From: JBCCTX01 sp965263105
Lineage (GTDB): Bacteria > Bacteroidota > Bacteroidia > J057
Direction: 5' to 3'
NCBI GenBank assembly: GCA_965263105.1
Contig: CBDHGL010000003.1
Coordinates: forward strand, 1,736,001-1,800,000
Length of the DNA: 64,000 nt
The position numbers and the translations under genes were made by a program. Positions 45,416-54,505 of this stretch are shown one piece after another (within the stretch, counting starts at the first letter, position 1; each line of letters begins with the position of its first letter). The notes beneath the pieces were generated by a model that did no database searches, had not been told where the DNA came from, and saw only the letters and a program-made list of their open reading frames with translations.

Positions 45416-46474
45416 ATGAAGAAATTCGACAACATATTCTCAAAAAAGCCTTTCTTTATTCGTCTCCTTCATTGGGAATATTGGCCCATGCCAGTATTGA
45501 TGTTCCCTGTCCTATTGTATTGGTTATATTTTTCCTTCCGAGCTCGCTCTGGGGTATTTTTTAGTGCTGCTAATCCCGGAATTGATATGGGAGGCTTTGC
45601 AGGGGAATCGAAAATGGATATACTGAATAAATTTCCCGAAGAGTTTGTCCCCCTGACTCAGAAAGTACAAAAAGGAGATAAATTGGATCAGGTTTTGGCT
45701 ATTCTGGAAGATACAGGACTCCATTTTCCCTTGATTGCCAAGCCCGATGTTGGGGAGAGAGGATTTAAAGTTGAAAAGATTGATTCCCTTGAGGAATTAG
45801 CTAGCTACCTTGCGTCTTGTCCAACAGACTTCTTGGTTCAGGCATACATAGATTTGCCTATGGAATTGGGAATCCTGTACTACAGATTTCCTGGGGAAAA
45901 GACCGGTAAAATTTCTTCGGTAACCATAAAGGAATTTCTTACAGTTCGGGGAGACGGAACTTCTACTATCGCCCAATTGATCGAGGCCTACCCCCGGGCC
46001 AAGCTTCAATTCAAAGCGTTGAAGAAATCAGATCCTCAGCTAATGAATCAGATCCCAAAGGCTGGAGAAACTGTACAATTAGTACCTATAGGAAACCACG
46101 CACGAGGAGCTACCTTCCTCAATGGAAATACCCATATTGATGCAGAGCTAGTTAGCCGTTTTGACCAGCTTTTTTCCCAGTTGGAAGGAATTTATTTTGG
46201 CCGTTTGGACTTGAAGTGCAAAAGCATAGCGTCCCTAAAAGCCGGGGAAGAATTTTTTATTCTGGAGTTTAATGGAGTAAAGTCAGAGCCCACCCATATC
46301 TATCAACCGGGATTTTCCCTGTGGAAAGCCTACAAAATTTTATATCAACAATGGAAGGTGATCTATCAAATAAGTAAAGCCAATCACCTGAGAGGAATTC
46401 CCTACGACCCCCTTTTGCCTACCTTGAAAAAACTGAAAGCACATCAGGCTTACAAGAAATCTCTTTCCACCTAA
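45416..46474 (+). CDS. Membrane-anchored ATP-grasp protein of unknown substrate
   Basis: A 352-residue protein. Residues 21-43 are hydrophobic (YWPMPVLMFPVLLYWLYF), suggesting membrane attachment. The rest is ATP-grasp-like: the lysine strand LIAKPDVGERGFKV, the acidic loop FLVQAYIDLPMELGILYY, and a C-terminal metal-binding segment FGRLDLKCKS with FFILEFNGVKSEP. ATP-grasp enzymes join a carboxyl group to an amine or thiol. The most similar annotated class is D-alanine-D-alanine-ligase-like, but the substrate is unknown. It follows the DinB-like gene. Confidence 0.7.
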   Translation: MKKFDNIFSKKPFFIRLLHWEYWPMPVLMFPVLLYWLYFSFRARSGVFFSAANPGIDMGGFAGESKMDILNKFPEEFVPLTQKVQKGDKLDQVLAILEDTGLHFPLIAKPDVGERGFKVEKIDSLEELASYLASCPTDFLVQAYIDLPMELGILYYRFPGEKTGKISSVTIKEFLTVRGDGTSTIAQLIEAYPRAKLQFKALKKSDPQLMNQIPKAGETVQLVPIGNHARGATFLNGNTHIDAELVSRFDQLFSQLEGIYFGRLDLKCKSIASLKAGEEFFILEFNGVKSEPTHIYQPGFSLWKAYKILYQQWKVIYQISKANHLRGIPYDPLLPTLKKLKAHQAYKKSLST

Positions 46475-46613
46475 AGCCAATCAATGGTTGTATCCGATTA
46501 CACCTAGATGAGTCAGTATATTCATTAATTTAATCCGATTATGATAAAATATTTAAAATATTTTAAACAAAATCATATATTTACGTGATTTTAAAATATA
46601 CTATTTTTAAACT

Positions 46614-47657
46614 ATGAAATTGAAAGGATTAAATGCACATAGCAGCGCACGAGGTAGCTATAATATATCCTTGGGTTTTCGAGTATGGTTTATCTTAATC
46701 TTCGTTTGTTCAAACGCAATTATTTTAAAGTCCCAAACCACATTTACCTGGGATGAGGGGCCAACAGAAGATTTAATTAATCCCATAAGCACCATAGTTT
46801 CAACAATTGATGGAAAAAGTCTCCAGATCGTGAGCAAAATTGACATTGGCGTATATCACTCTAGTTTTTTTGCAGCCCCTAAGACAGGTACATCAGGTAT
46901 TTTTGTCCTAGGATATACAGCGGATACCCTGGTAGTAACTGTTGATGCGGATGGCGATAGCATTTATGGGGATCCTTTTTCATTGGATTCTATTCTGATA
47001 GGGGAATTTGGTAATGGAACTTCGACTTTATTAAGCTTTCTACCAAATGGGGATGAAAGTGAAAAAGAAGACTATTTGGATGATAATTCATCCATTTATC
47101 AAAAATTCAGTCCAGGGAATCCCGCAAATTTTACCAATATTACCTCCCTGGAGATCATAAATGGAAATGCCAGTGGAGTCCATTTCATCGTAGATGATAT
47201 TACTGTAAGGGTGCCTAATGGAAATGCTGCACCTACAGCCTTAAATAATATCCTTTCAATAGATGAGGATACCCTCTTAGTCATAGATACAAGTGATTTT
47301 GGATATTCGGATGTAGATGGGGATACGCTCAGTCATATTTTTCTTGTAGAATTACCTACTTCAGGAACTCTATTTTTAGATGCCGATGAAGATGATCAAT
47401 ATGATTCAGGTGAAGAATTGAGCCAGACTGACCAGATCAGCAAATCAAAACTGGATAGCAACCAGCTATTATTTCAGCCTAATGCTAATGAGAATGGGCT
47501 TAGCTATGCATCATTTGAATTTGTTGTACACGATGGTAAATCTTATGCAGAATCTTCTCACGTTATCACAATTAATGTTACATCCATCAATGATGAGCCT
47601 AGCTTTGACATAGGTTCTGACCAGGTTGTGGGGAAGATGCAGGGGCACAGAGTGTAA
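46614..47657 (+). CDS. Giant cadherin-like repeat adhesin, N-terminal part (interrupted by a frameshift)
   Basis: The 347-codon front piece of a secreted protein. Residues 20-41 are a signal segment (LGFRVWFILIFVCSNAIILKSQ). An N-terminal domain (residues 45-200) and one tandem cadherin-like repeat (APTALNNILSIDEDTLLVID) follow. The frame ends in a stop shortly after SINDEPSFDIGSD, where the 330-bp repeat array begins. The next base run, GGGG at 47630-47633, is one base short of the expected reading frame; adding a G gives VVGEDAGAQSVNSWA and runs straight into the downstream frame. The intact protein would be about 2045 residues. I treat it as one gene with the piece at 47711-52750. Confidence 0.7.
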   Translation: MKLKGLNAHSSARGSYNISLGFRVWFILIFVCSNAIILKSQTTFTWDEGPTEDLINPISTIVSTIDGKSLQIVSKIDIGVYHSSFFAAPKTGTSGIFVLGYTADTLVVTVDADGDSIYGDPFSLDSILIGEFGNGTSTLLSFLPNGDESEKEDYLDDNSSIYQKFSPGNPANFTNITSLEIINGNASGVHFIVDDITVRVPNGNAAPTALNNILSIDEDTLLVIDTSDFGYSDVDGDTLSHIFLVELPTSGTLFLDADEDDQYDSGEELSQTDQISKSKLDSNQLLFQPNANENGLSYASFEFVVHDGKSYAESSHVITINVTSINDEPSFDIGSDQVVGKMQGHRV

Positions 47658-50600
47658 ATTCCTGGGCTAGTTCCCTGGATAAAGGTGCTGCGGAAGAAAG
47701 CGCACAGACTTTGACCTTCACCCTCAGTAATGACAATAATAGCTTGTTTAGTGTTCAGCCTGCTATTGATGCCAATGGCACGCTTACCTATACTCCGGCA
47801 GAAGATGCCCACGGAATAGCCACCATAAGTGTGGTATTGAGTGATGACGGAGGTACAGCCAATGGAGGGGATGACACCTATGAAACACAGACGTTTAACA
47901 TAACTGTAATTTCAATTAATGACGAACCCAGTTTTATCAAAGGTGCCGATGAGAATGTATTGGAAGATTCGGGTCCTCAGTTGGTAAATTCCTGGGCGAC
48001 TTCTCTGGATAGAGGGGCATTCGACGAAACTGCTCAGAACTTGACCTTTAGCCTAAGCAATGACAATAATAGTTTGTTCAGCGTTCAGCCCGCTATAGAT
48101 GCAAGTGGAAATTTAACATATACGCCTGCCACCAATGCCCATGGAGTAGCCATGGTAAATGTGGTATTGAGTGATGATGGAGACACAACGAATGGAGGCG
48201 ATGATACGTATGAGACCCAAACGTTTAGCATTACAGTTAATGCTGTAAATGATGAACCCAGCTTTAGTAAGGGGGCCGATCAAAGTGTGCTCGAAGATGC
48301 AGCACCACAGATTGTAAATACCTGGGCGACTTCACTCAATACAGGAGCTAACAACGAAGGTAATCAGGCTTTGACCTTTACCCTCAGCAATGATAATAAC
48401 AGTTTATTCAGTGTTCAGCCTGCCATAGATTCAAGTGGTACGCTCACCTACAGCCTTGCTGCTGATGCTCATGGGGCTGCTACCGTAAGTGTCGTATTGA
48501 GCGATGATGGGGACACCCTAAACGGAGGAGACGATACCTTTGCCACACAGACATTTAACCTTACAGTTAATTCAGTTAATGACGAACCCAGCTTTACTAA
48601 AGGCCCCGATGAGAATGTGTTGGAAGATGCAGGCCCTCAAGTTGTAAATTCCTGGGCGACTTCACTTAATAAAGGGGCAATAAACGAAAATGGGCAGACC
48701 CTTACTTTTACCCTTAGTAATAACAACAACGCGTTGTTCAGCGTTCAGCCTGCTATCGATTCAAGCGGCACCCTCACTTATACTCCGGAAGAAGGGGCTA
48801 GTGGAACGGCCCTTGTAAGTGTGGTATTGAGCGACGATGGCGGCACGGCTAATGGGGGAGATGATACCTATGATACACAGACCTTTAGCATCTCCGTCAG
48901 CGATGTCAATAATGAGCCTAGTTTTGTTAAAGGAGCAGATCAGAGTATTTTGGAAGATGAGGGTCCTCAGGTTGTGTCTGCCTGGGCTAGCTCCTTGAAT
49001 AAAGGAGCAGCACATGAAAGCGACCAGATCTTGACCTTTAGTCTCAGCAATGACAACCCAAGTTTGTTCAGCCTTCAACCCGCTATTGATACAAGTGGGA
49101 CGCTTACCTATACGCCTGTGGAAAATGCGCACGGAGAAGCAATAGTGAGTGTCGTATTGAGTGATAACGGGGGAACCGCTAATGGAGGAGACGATACCTC
49201 TGACACCCTGACCTTCAGCATCATTGTAAACGCAGTGAATGACGAACCTAGTTTTTCTAAAGGACCAGATGAGAATGTATTGGAAGACGCTGGGGCCCAA
49301 ATTGTAAGTACCTGGGCTACTTCTTTGAACAAAGGAGCCTCAAATGAAAGTACTCAGACTTTGACCTTTAGCCTCAGCAGTGATAACCAGGCCCTATTTA
49401 GTGTTCCGCCTACTATCGATTCAAGTGGTACCCTCACCTACACTCCCGCAGAAGGTGCCAGCGGTACAGCTATTGTAAGTGTGGTACTAAGCGATAATGG
49501 AGGCACGGTTAACGGAGGAGATGATACCTATGACACCCAGACGTTTAATATCACTGTGAATGCTGTAAATGATGAGCCTAGCTTTGTAAAAGGTCCTGAT
49601 GAGAGCATATTGGAAGATGCCGGAGCACAACTAGTGAGTTCCTGGGCCACTTCCTTGAACAAAGGGGCAGCACATGAAAGCGGTCAGACGTTGACATTTA
49701 GCCTCAGCAATGACAATAACAGTTTATTCAGTGTTCAACCCGCCATTGATACGAGTGGGACACTTAGGTATACGCCTGCTGAAAATGCCCATGGGGTAGC
49801 AACAGTAAGTGTCATTTTGAGTGATGATGGAGGGACAGCAAATGGGGGAGATGATACCTATGACCCCCAGACCTTTAGCATTATTGTGAATGCAGTAAAT
49901 GACGAACCTAGCTTTACTATTGGGTCAGATGAGAATATATTAGAGGACGCCGGGCCCCAGGTAGTAAGTTCCTGGGCAACTTCGTTGGATAAAGGAGCCG
50001 CGAATGAAAGTGGCCAGAGCTTAACCTTTACCCTCAGCAATGACAACAATGCTTTATTCAGCGTGCAGCCTGCCATTGACGACGAGGGAACCCTCACTTA
50101 CACAACTGCCGAAGATGCTAATGGAATAGCCACCGTTAGTGTATTATTGAGTGATGATGGAGGCACTGTAAACGGTGGAGATGACAGGTATGCTTTGCAG
50201 ACTTTCAACATCACTATAGGTGCGGTAAATGATGAGCCCAGCTTTAGCCCAGGAACTGATGAGACTGTGTTAGAAGACGCCGGTCAAAAACTTGTAAGTA
50301 GTTGGGCGAGTTCTGTAAGTTCGGGAGCTATTGACGAAAGCGGGCAAGCCTTGACTTTTACCTTAAGCAATGATAATCCTGATTTATTCAGCGTACAGCC
50401 TGCAATTAATACCAGTGGAGATCTCAGTTATACGCTAGCAGCAGATGCATTTGGTAGCGCCACAGTCAGCGTCATACTGAGCGATGACGGTGGTACTACC
50501 AATGGAGGAGATGATAGTTCTCCCCCTCAGAATTTCAGTATTACTGTTCTGGGAGTCAATGATAAGCCTAGTTTTACTATAGGCTCAGATGTAGAAGTAC

Positions 50601-52210
50601 CGGAAAATGTAGGGCCTCAGTTAATAAATAATTGGGCAAGCTCTCTAAATAAAGGAGCGTTAAATGAAAGTGATCAGACCTTGACTTTTTTCCTCAATAA
50701 TAACAATAATGATTTGTTCAGCGTTCAACCCGCCATTGATTCAGAAGGGGATCTATCCTTTACCCCAGCTCCTGACGCCAACGGCGAGGCGATAGTAAGT
50801 ATCGTATTGAGCGATGATGGAGGGACTACGAATGGGGGAGATGACAGCTTTGGTCCTCAAAGTTTTATCATTTCCATTTATAAAGTAAACACTCCACCTA
50901 GTTTTTCCCTGCCCACTAACCCCAACCAGATGGTTCCTGAAGATGCAGGCATACAGGTGATTAGAAACTTTGCTTCTCAAATAAGTCCGGGAGGGGGGAG
51001 TGACGAGGCTACCCAGGTGTTGACCTTTCATATTACAACTAGCAACGATGAGCTTTTTGAAGAATTGCCGAGTATTGACCCCATTTCCGGGGATCTCCTG
51101 TATACCCCAGCTGAAAATGCGAATGGCGAGGCGACGATTACTGTATGGCTAGCCGATGATGGAGAAGGTGCGAATACTTCGCCCGAGCAAACTTTTGCAA
51201 TTTCAATAAGTCCGGTTAATGATATTCCAAGTTTTGAGCTTCCCGAAAATCCACACCAAACGGTCAATGAAGATGCAATGCCACAGACAGTCAACGGTTT
51301 TGCAAGGTCTATGAGTCCAGGAGGAGGCGTAGATGAATCTAACCAAAGCCTACGCTTCTATGTATATAATAGCAATGATGCTTTATTTTCCGTTTTACCA
51401 GCAGTCGACGTTTCCACTGGAGACCTCACCTACACACTCGCTGCGAATGCAAATGGATCGTCTATTATTACCCTTATTTTAGTAGACAATGGCGATGGTG
51501 TAAACTTCTCCCCCTTACAATCTTTTACGGTTATCGTCAATCCTGTAAATGATGCTCCTGAATTTGTCCTGCCCGAGAACCCTGACCAATTTATAGACGA
51601 GGATGCTGGAGAACAGGTAGTTAGCAGTTTTCTCTCTTCTTTTCACCCAGGGGGAGGGGCAGATGAACAATCCCAAGCTTTAAGCTTTCATATTAGCACG
51701 GATAATGATGCCCTTTTCGCCAAGTTACCAGAACTTAGTTCAACTACAGGAGACCTCACCTATATCCCAGCTTCTGATGCCAATGGCTCCGCAACCATTA
51801 GCCTCAGCCTACAAGATAATGCAGGAGGAGAAGATATCTCAGACGAGCAATCGTTTGTTATTAACGTACAAGCCATAAATGACATCCCTACTTTTACCAT
51901 AGCCGGAAATCCCCCAGAAATAACGGAGAATGACGGCCCTCAGACTGTCCTGGACTTTGTAACGAATATAAGTCCTGGTGGGGGAGCGGATGAAGCCAGT
52001 CAAAAACTGGAATGGAACATTGTCCAAATCAGTAAACAAGGAGACCTGTCCTTTGAGAGAGAACCCCATATCGCACCAGATGGGATGTTAACCTATACAC
52101 CTGATGATTTCACAAGTGGGATAGCTGATTTTCGAGTTACAGTCAGTGATGAGGGAATACCAATTGCGACCTCGGAAATTCAGTTCTTTACAATCAAAGT
52201 CACTCCGTTA
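47589..52210 (+). repeat. Fourteen tandem 330-bp cadherin-like repeat units
   Basis: The codons for N-D-E-P-S-F-like motifs begin at 47589, 47918, 48248, 48578, 48908, 49238, 49568, 49898, 50228, 50558, 50888, 51218, 51548 and 51878. Every interval is exactly 330 bp except the first (329), which carries the one-base deletion. Units 1-10 are close copies (SNDNNSLFSVQPAID, LSDDGGTANGGDD). Units 11-14 are divergent but keep the same 110-residue length. Confidence 0.9.
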
Positions 52211-52750
52211 AATTATGCACCCACGGTGCAAAACCCTTTGCTAGATCGAATATTCTACGTAGGGTTTGGCTCTGCTAACCTTGATCTGAGCGATGTTTTC
52301 CAAGATGCCGAAGAGGATCCCTTGAGTTTTTCTGCCTTTTCTTCCGATACCAATGTGGTTAAGGTATCCATCATGGATCAAAGCTTAACTGTAACAGAAG
52401 TGGGGAGGGGAATGGCTGAAATAACCATTTCTGTTGATGATGGAAATGAAAATACCATTGAGCATCGATTCACTATTATTGTGGATTTTGTCCTTAGTGC
52501 TAGTCCAAGCATTGAGGAAAGCTTACATATTTTTCCCAATCCCACTTCAGAGAAAGCTACCGTCCAAGGCCTTCCTCCCCATGTTCAGGCTATTTGGTTA
52601 TCTGATATAATGGGAAGGAGAATTGGATCTTATGGAACTCTGTCAAAAAGTTCTTGGATCGTGGATCTTGGAGACCTTAAAAAGGGGGTGTATTTCATCA
52701 ATATCAAGGTAGAGGAGCAAGTCATTTCCCGAAAAGTGATAAAACGCTAA
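47711..52750 (+). CDS. Giant cadherin-like repeat adhesin, main part with T9SS sorting domain
   Basis: A 1679-codon piece whose frame is open from about 47633; the listed start is only the first start-like codon. It holds the tandem 110-residue repeats (VVLSDDGGTANGGDDTYDTQ, FTLSNDNNSLFSV) that end about residue 1500. A different cadherin-like module follows (RIFYVGFGSANLDLSDVFQD), then a C-terminal type A T9SS sorting domain (HIFPNPTSEKATVQG, DLKKGVYFINIKV, ending KVIKR). Asp- and Gly-rich loops (DDGG, NGGDD) suggest calcium binding, an inference. It is probably a cell-surface adhesin. Confidence 0.88.
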   Translation: MTFTLSNDNNSLFSVQPAIDANGTLTYTPAEDAHGIATISVVLSDDGGTANGGDDTYETQTFNITVISINDEPSFIKGADENVLEDSGPQLVNSWATSLDRGAFDETAQNLTFSLSNDNNSLFSVQPAIDASGNLTYTPATNAHGVAMVNVVLSDDGDTTNGGDDTYETQTFSITVNAVNDEPSFSKGADQSVLEDAAPQIVNTWATSLNTGANNEGNQALTFTLSNDNNSLFSVQPAIDSSGTLTYSLAADAHGAATVSVVLSDDGDTLNGGDDTFATQTFNLTVNSVNDEPSFTKGPDENVLEDAGPQVVNSWATSLNKGAINENGQTLTFTLSNNNNALFSVQPAIDSSGTLTYTPEEGASGTALVSVVLSDDGGTANGGDDTYDTQTFSISVSDVNNEPSFVKGADQSILEDEGPQVVSAWASSLNKGAAHESDQILTFSLSNDNPSLFSLQPAIDTSGTLTYTPVENAHGEAIVSVVLSDNGGTANGGDDTSDTLTFSIIVNAVNDEPSFSKGPDENVLEDAGAQIVSTWATSLNKGASNESTQTLTFSLSSDNQALFSVPPTIDSSGTLTYTPAEGASGTAIVSVVLSDNGGTVNGGDDTYDTQTFNITVNAVNDEPSFVKGPDESILEDAGAQLVSSWATSLNKGAAHESGQTLTFSLSNDNNSLFSVQPAIDTSGTLRYTPAENAHGVATVSVILSDDGGTANGGDDTYDPQTFSIIVNAVNDEPSFTIGSDENILEDAGPQVVSSWATSLDKGAANESGQSLTFTLSNDNNALFSVQPAIDDEGTLTYTTAEDANGIATVSVLLSDDGGTVNGGDDRYALQTFNITIGAVNDEPSFSPGTDETVLEDAGQKLVSSWASSVSSGAIDESGQALTFTLSNDNPDLFSVQPAINTSGDLSYTLAADAFGSATVSVILSDDGGTTNGGDDSSPPQNFSITVLGVNDKPSFTIGSDVEVPENVGPQLINNWASSLNKGALNESDQTLTFFLNNNNNDLFSVQPAIDSEGDLSFTPAPDANGEAIVSIVLSDDGGTTNGGDDSFGPQSFIISIYKVNTPPSFSLPTNPNQMVPEDAGIQVIRNFASQISPGGGSDEATQVLTFHITTSNDELFEELPSIDPISGDLLYTPAENANGEATITVWLADDGEGANTSPEQTFAISISPVNDIPSFELPENPHQTVNEDAMPQTVNGFARSMSPGGGVDESNQSLRFYVYNSNDALFSVLPAVDVSTGDLTYTLAANANGSSIITLILVDNGDGVNFSPLQSFTVIVNPVNDAPEFVLPENPDQFIDEDAGEQVVSSFLSSFHPGGGADEQSQALSFHISTDNDALFAKLPELSSTTGDLTYIPASDANGSATISLSLQDNAGGEDISDEQSFVINVQAINDIPTFTIAGNPPEITENDGPQTVLDFVTNISPGGGADEASQKLEWNIVQISKQGDLSFEREPHIAPDGMLTYTPDDFTSGIADFRVTVSDEGIPIATSEIQFFTIKVTPLNYAPTVQNPLLDRIFYVGFGSANLDLSDVFQDAEEDPLSFSAFSSDTNVVKVSIMDQSLTVTEVGRGMAEITISVDDGNENTIEHRFTIIVDFVLSASPSIEESLHIFPNPTSEKATVQGLPPHVQAIWLSDIMGRRIGSYGTLSKSSWIVDLGDLKKGVYFINIKVEEQVISRKVIKR

Positions 52751-52776
52751 GTCTTGTGAAAAAATAGTTATTAGGT

Positions 52777-53625
52777 CTAAAGAATGAGGAATCCTCCGCT
52801 TAATAAAAAGGCTCCATCCCCCCAAATTCTATATCTATTATGGGCATGGAACCAGGAGGGGAAAAGGTGAATACACAAAAATAGGGAGGCAATTCCCAGG
52901 CTTATGCTAAATGCTCTTAGCCAAGTATGATCAAGTTCGAAATGATATATTTGCCAAATTCCTCCCAGCCCTATACTCATTAAGAGGAGGGAAACTAAGC
53001 GGTAAGTGGCCATGTGTCCCAGGGCCCTCCCTAGAGAGGTATGGCCATCTTGGGTATCCGTAGCGAGTTCTTGATAGGAAAAGATCAGTAAATTAGAAAG
53101 GGCCAACAAAAAGAATATCAGGCTGAGCCCCCAATATTTATTTGGGATATTCCCCCAGGCCAAGGCAGCTGGCCCACCCCAAACGCCGGTGGTATAAATC
53201 AAGGCGACTCCCAATTCTTTTTGCACCCATTTTGAGATTACATTTCGGAATAGGTAGGCCAGGAGTAGGTGGAGGAAACCCAGGCTGCCTATCACCAAGC
53301 CCAAAAGGAAGAGAGATAGGGGAGCCATAAAGATAGCCCATAGAATAAATAAAGCTCCAAGGCAAACCAAGGTAGAAAGAAAGCGGAAATGGGTGTAGTG
53401 AAACAAATGCCTGTCCGTATGGGCTTGGGCCCCCAGTCTATAAGCATCCATTAAGTGATCTGCTGTGTAAAATATCCACACGCTTAAAGGAAAGCCAATC
53501 CACCAGGCAAGGGGTAAGGGACAGTTCAATAGTTTTGCCGCCATCATACCTGTAAATAGCGCCCCTAAAACCACATCTAGGCTGAGGAATTGAGCAAGGC
53601 GGTACACTTTTCCTAAGGTAGTCAT
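52777..53625 (-). CDS. UbiA-like polytopic membrane protein
   Basis: A 282-residue protein with about eight membrane helices. The first polar loop has IFYTADHLMDAYR, resembling the first Asp-rich motif of UbiA prenyltransferases (DxxxD). A second loop, YQELATDTQDGHTSLGRALG, matches the second. UbiA enzymes attach prenyl groups to aromatic rings in quinone or haem synthesis; the substrate cannot be told. Its ATG overlaps the stop of the small lipoprotein gene as ATGA. It is convergent with the adhesin gene (26-bp gap). Confidence 0.7.
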   Translation of the reverse strand: MTTLGKVYRLAQFLSLDVVLGALFTGMMAAKLLNCPLPLAWWIGFPLSVWIFYTADHLMDAYRLGAQAHTDRHLFHYTHFRFLSTLVCLGALFILWAIFMAPLSLFLLGLVIGSLGFLHLLLAYLFRNVISKWVQKELGVALIYTTGVWGGPAALAWGNIPNKYWGLSLIFFLLALSNLLIFSYQELATDTQDGHTSLGRALGHMATYRLVSLLLMSIGLGGIWQIYHFELDHTWLRAFSISLGIASLFLCIHLFPSWFHAHNRYRIWGDGAFLLSGGFLIL

Positions 53626-53858
53626 CGGGATATCAAAGGCTTGATAGCAGCTGAGTCCGAAGTAAGCGTATCAGTTAAGGAAGATTGGGGGAAGGATAGA
53701 GAATCCGAATTCAATAACCGGCTGATTTTGGCAGAATCTTCTTCCCAAATTTTTTGTAAAATTATTTCTTCGCGATCGGAATATTGTTTTTCTTCATCGC
53801 AGCTTATGAGAGATACAAGGCAAAGACTTAGGCTTATGAAGGTAAATAGGGACTTCAT
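53622..53858 (-). CDS. Small lipoprotein of unknown function
   Basis: A 78-residue protein with a signal peptide and lipobox LISC (C20). A charged, helical tail of about 58 residues follows, rich in Ser, Asp and Glu. It overlaps the UbiA-like gene by 4 bp, so the two are translationally coupled. No family was recognised. Confidence 0.7.
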   Translation of the reverse strand: MKSLFTFISLSLCLVSLISCDEEKQYSDREEIILQKIWEEDSAKISRLLNSDSLSFPQSSLTDTLTSDSAAIKPLISR

Positions 53859-53913
53859 GTATTCAATTTCTCTGACTTATCACATAGTATAGCCCTGCAA
53901 AGATACATAGATT

Positions 53914-54249
53914 ATGGCGTTAGTTTATCATTTGGCCTTAACCAAGGATTGGGAAGTTGCCTTGAATTCAGGGGTTTATGCCCCTGCTTCCCTTAAGTCG
54001 GAAGGCTTTGTTCATGCTTCTACTAAAGAAGAGCTTATCCGTTCTGCCGAAATTCATTTTCCCCAAGCAGATACCTTGATCATTCTGTCAATTTCAGAGA
54101 AAAAGGTCAAACATATATTGAAATGGGAACTGGGAAGAGAGGACAAGCTTTTCCCTCATATTTATGGAAAAATCCCTTTGGAACGCATTGAAAATAGCCA
54201 TTTGCTCATTCGCAATGAAATCGGTAAATGGGAATGGCAAAAAGGCTAG
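53914..54249 (+). CDS. DUF952 family protein
   Basis: A 111-residue protein matching the DUF952 family (LVYHLALTKDWEVALNSGVY, GFVHASTKEELI, PHIYGKIPLERI). These are small glutathione-S-transferase- or metallo-enzyme-like proteins of unknown activity. It is divergent from the small lipoprotein gene and stands alone. Confidence 0.8.
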   Translation: MALVYHLALTKDWEVALNSGVYAPASLKSEGFVHASTKEELIRSAEIHFPQADTLIILSISEKKVKHILKWELGREDKLFPHIYGKIPLERIENSHLLIRNEIGKWEWQKG

Positions 54250-54505
54250 TGACTTTTCTCTTAACTTTCTTCCTAAGTTTAAAATATTTGCATTTTGGGA
54301 ACGTTAAAAAGTACGCATAAAGGCAATTTCAAACTGTACCAAAAATGAGATAGGTGAAATACATCTATTCGAGCCCAGTAAAATTGACTTTTGACATTCA
54401 TCTTTCCATGGTTCTTCCCGTCCATGGATATAGCTTTAACCCAACATCCTAACGTTCTTTTTTGATTTCATCCTTTATTAAACTTAACAAAACCAATAGG
54501 TACCC

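Noticed and set aside
47589..52210. CRISPR-like array
   Set aside because: The units are 330 bp, coding, and contiguous without spacers; they are protein domain repeats.
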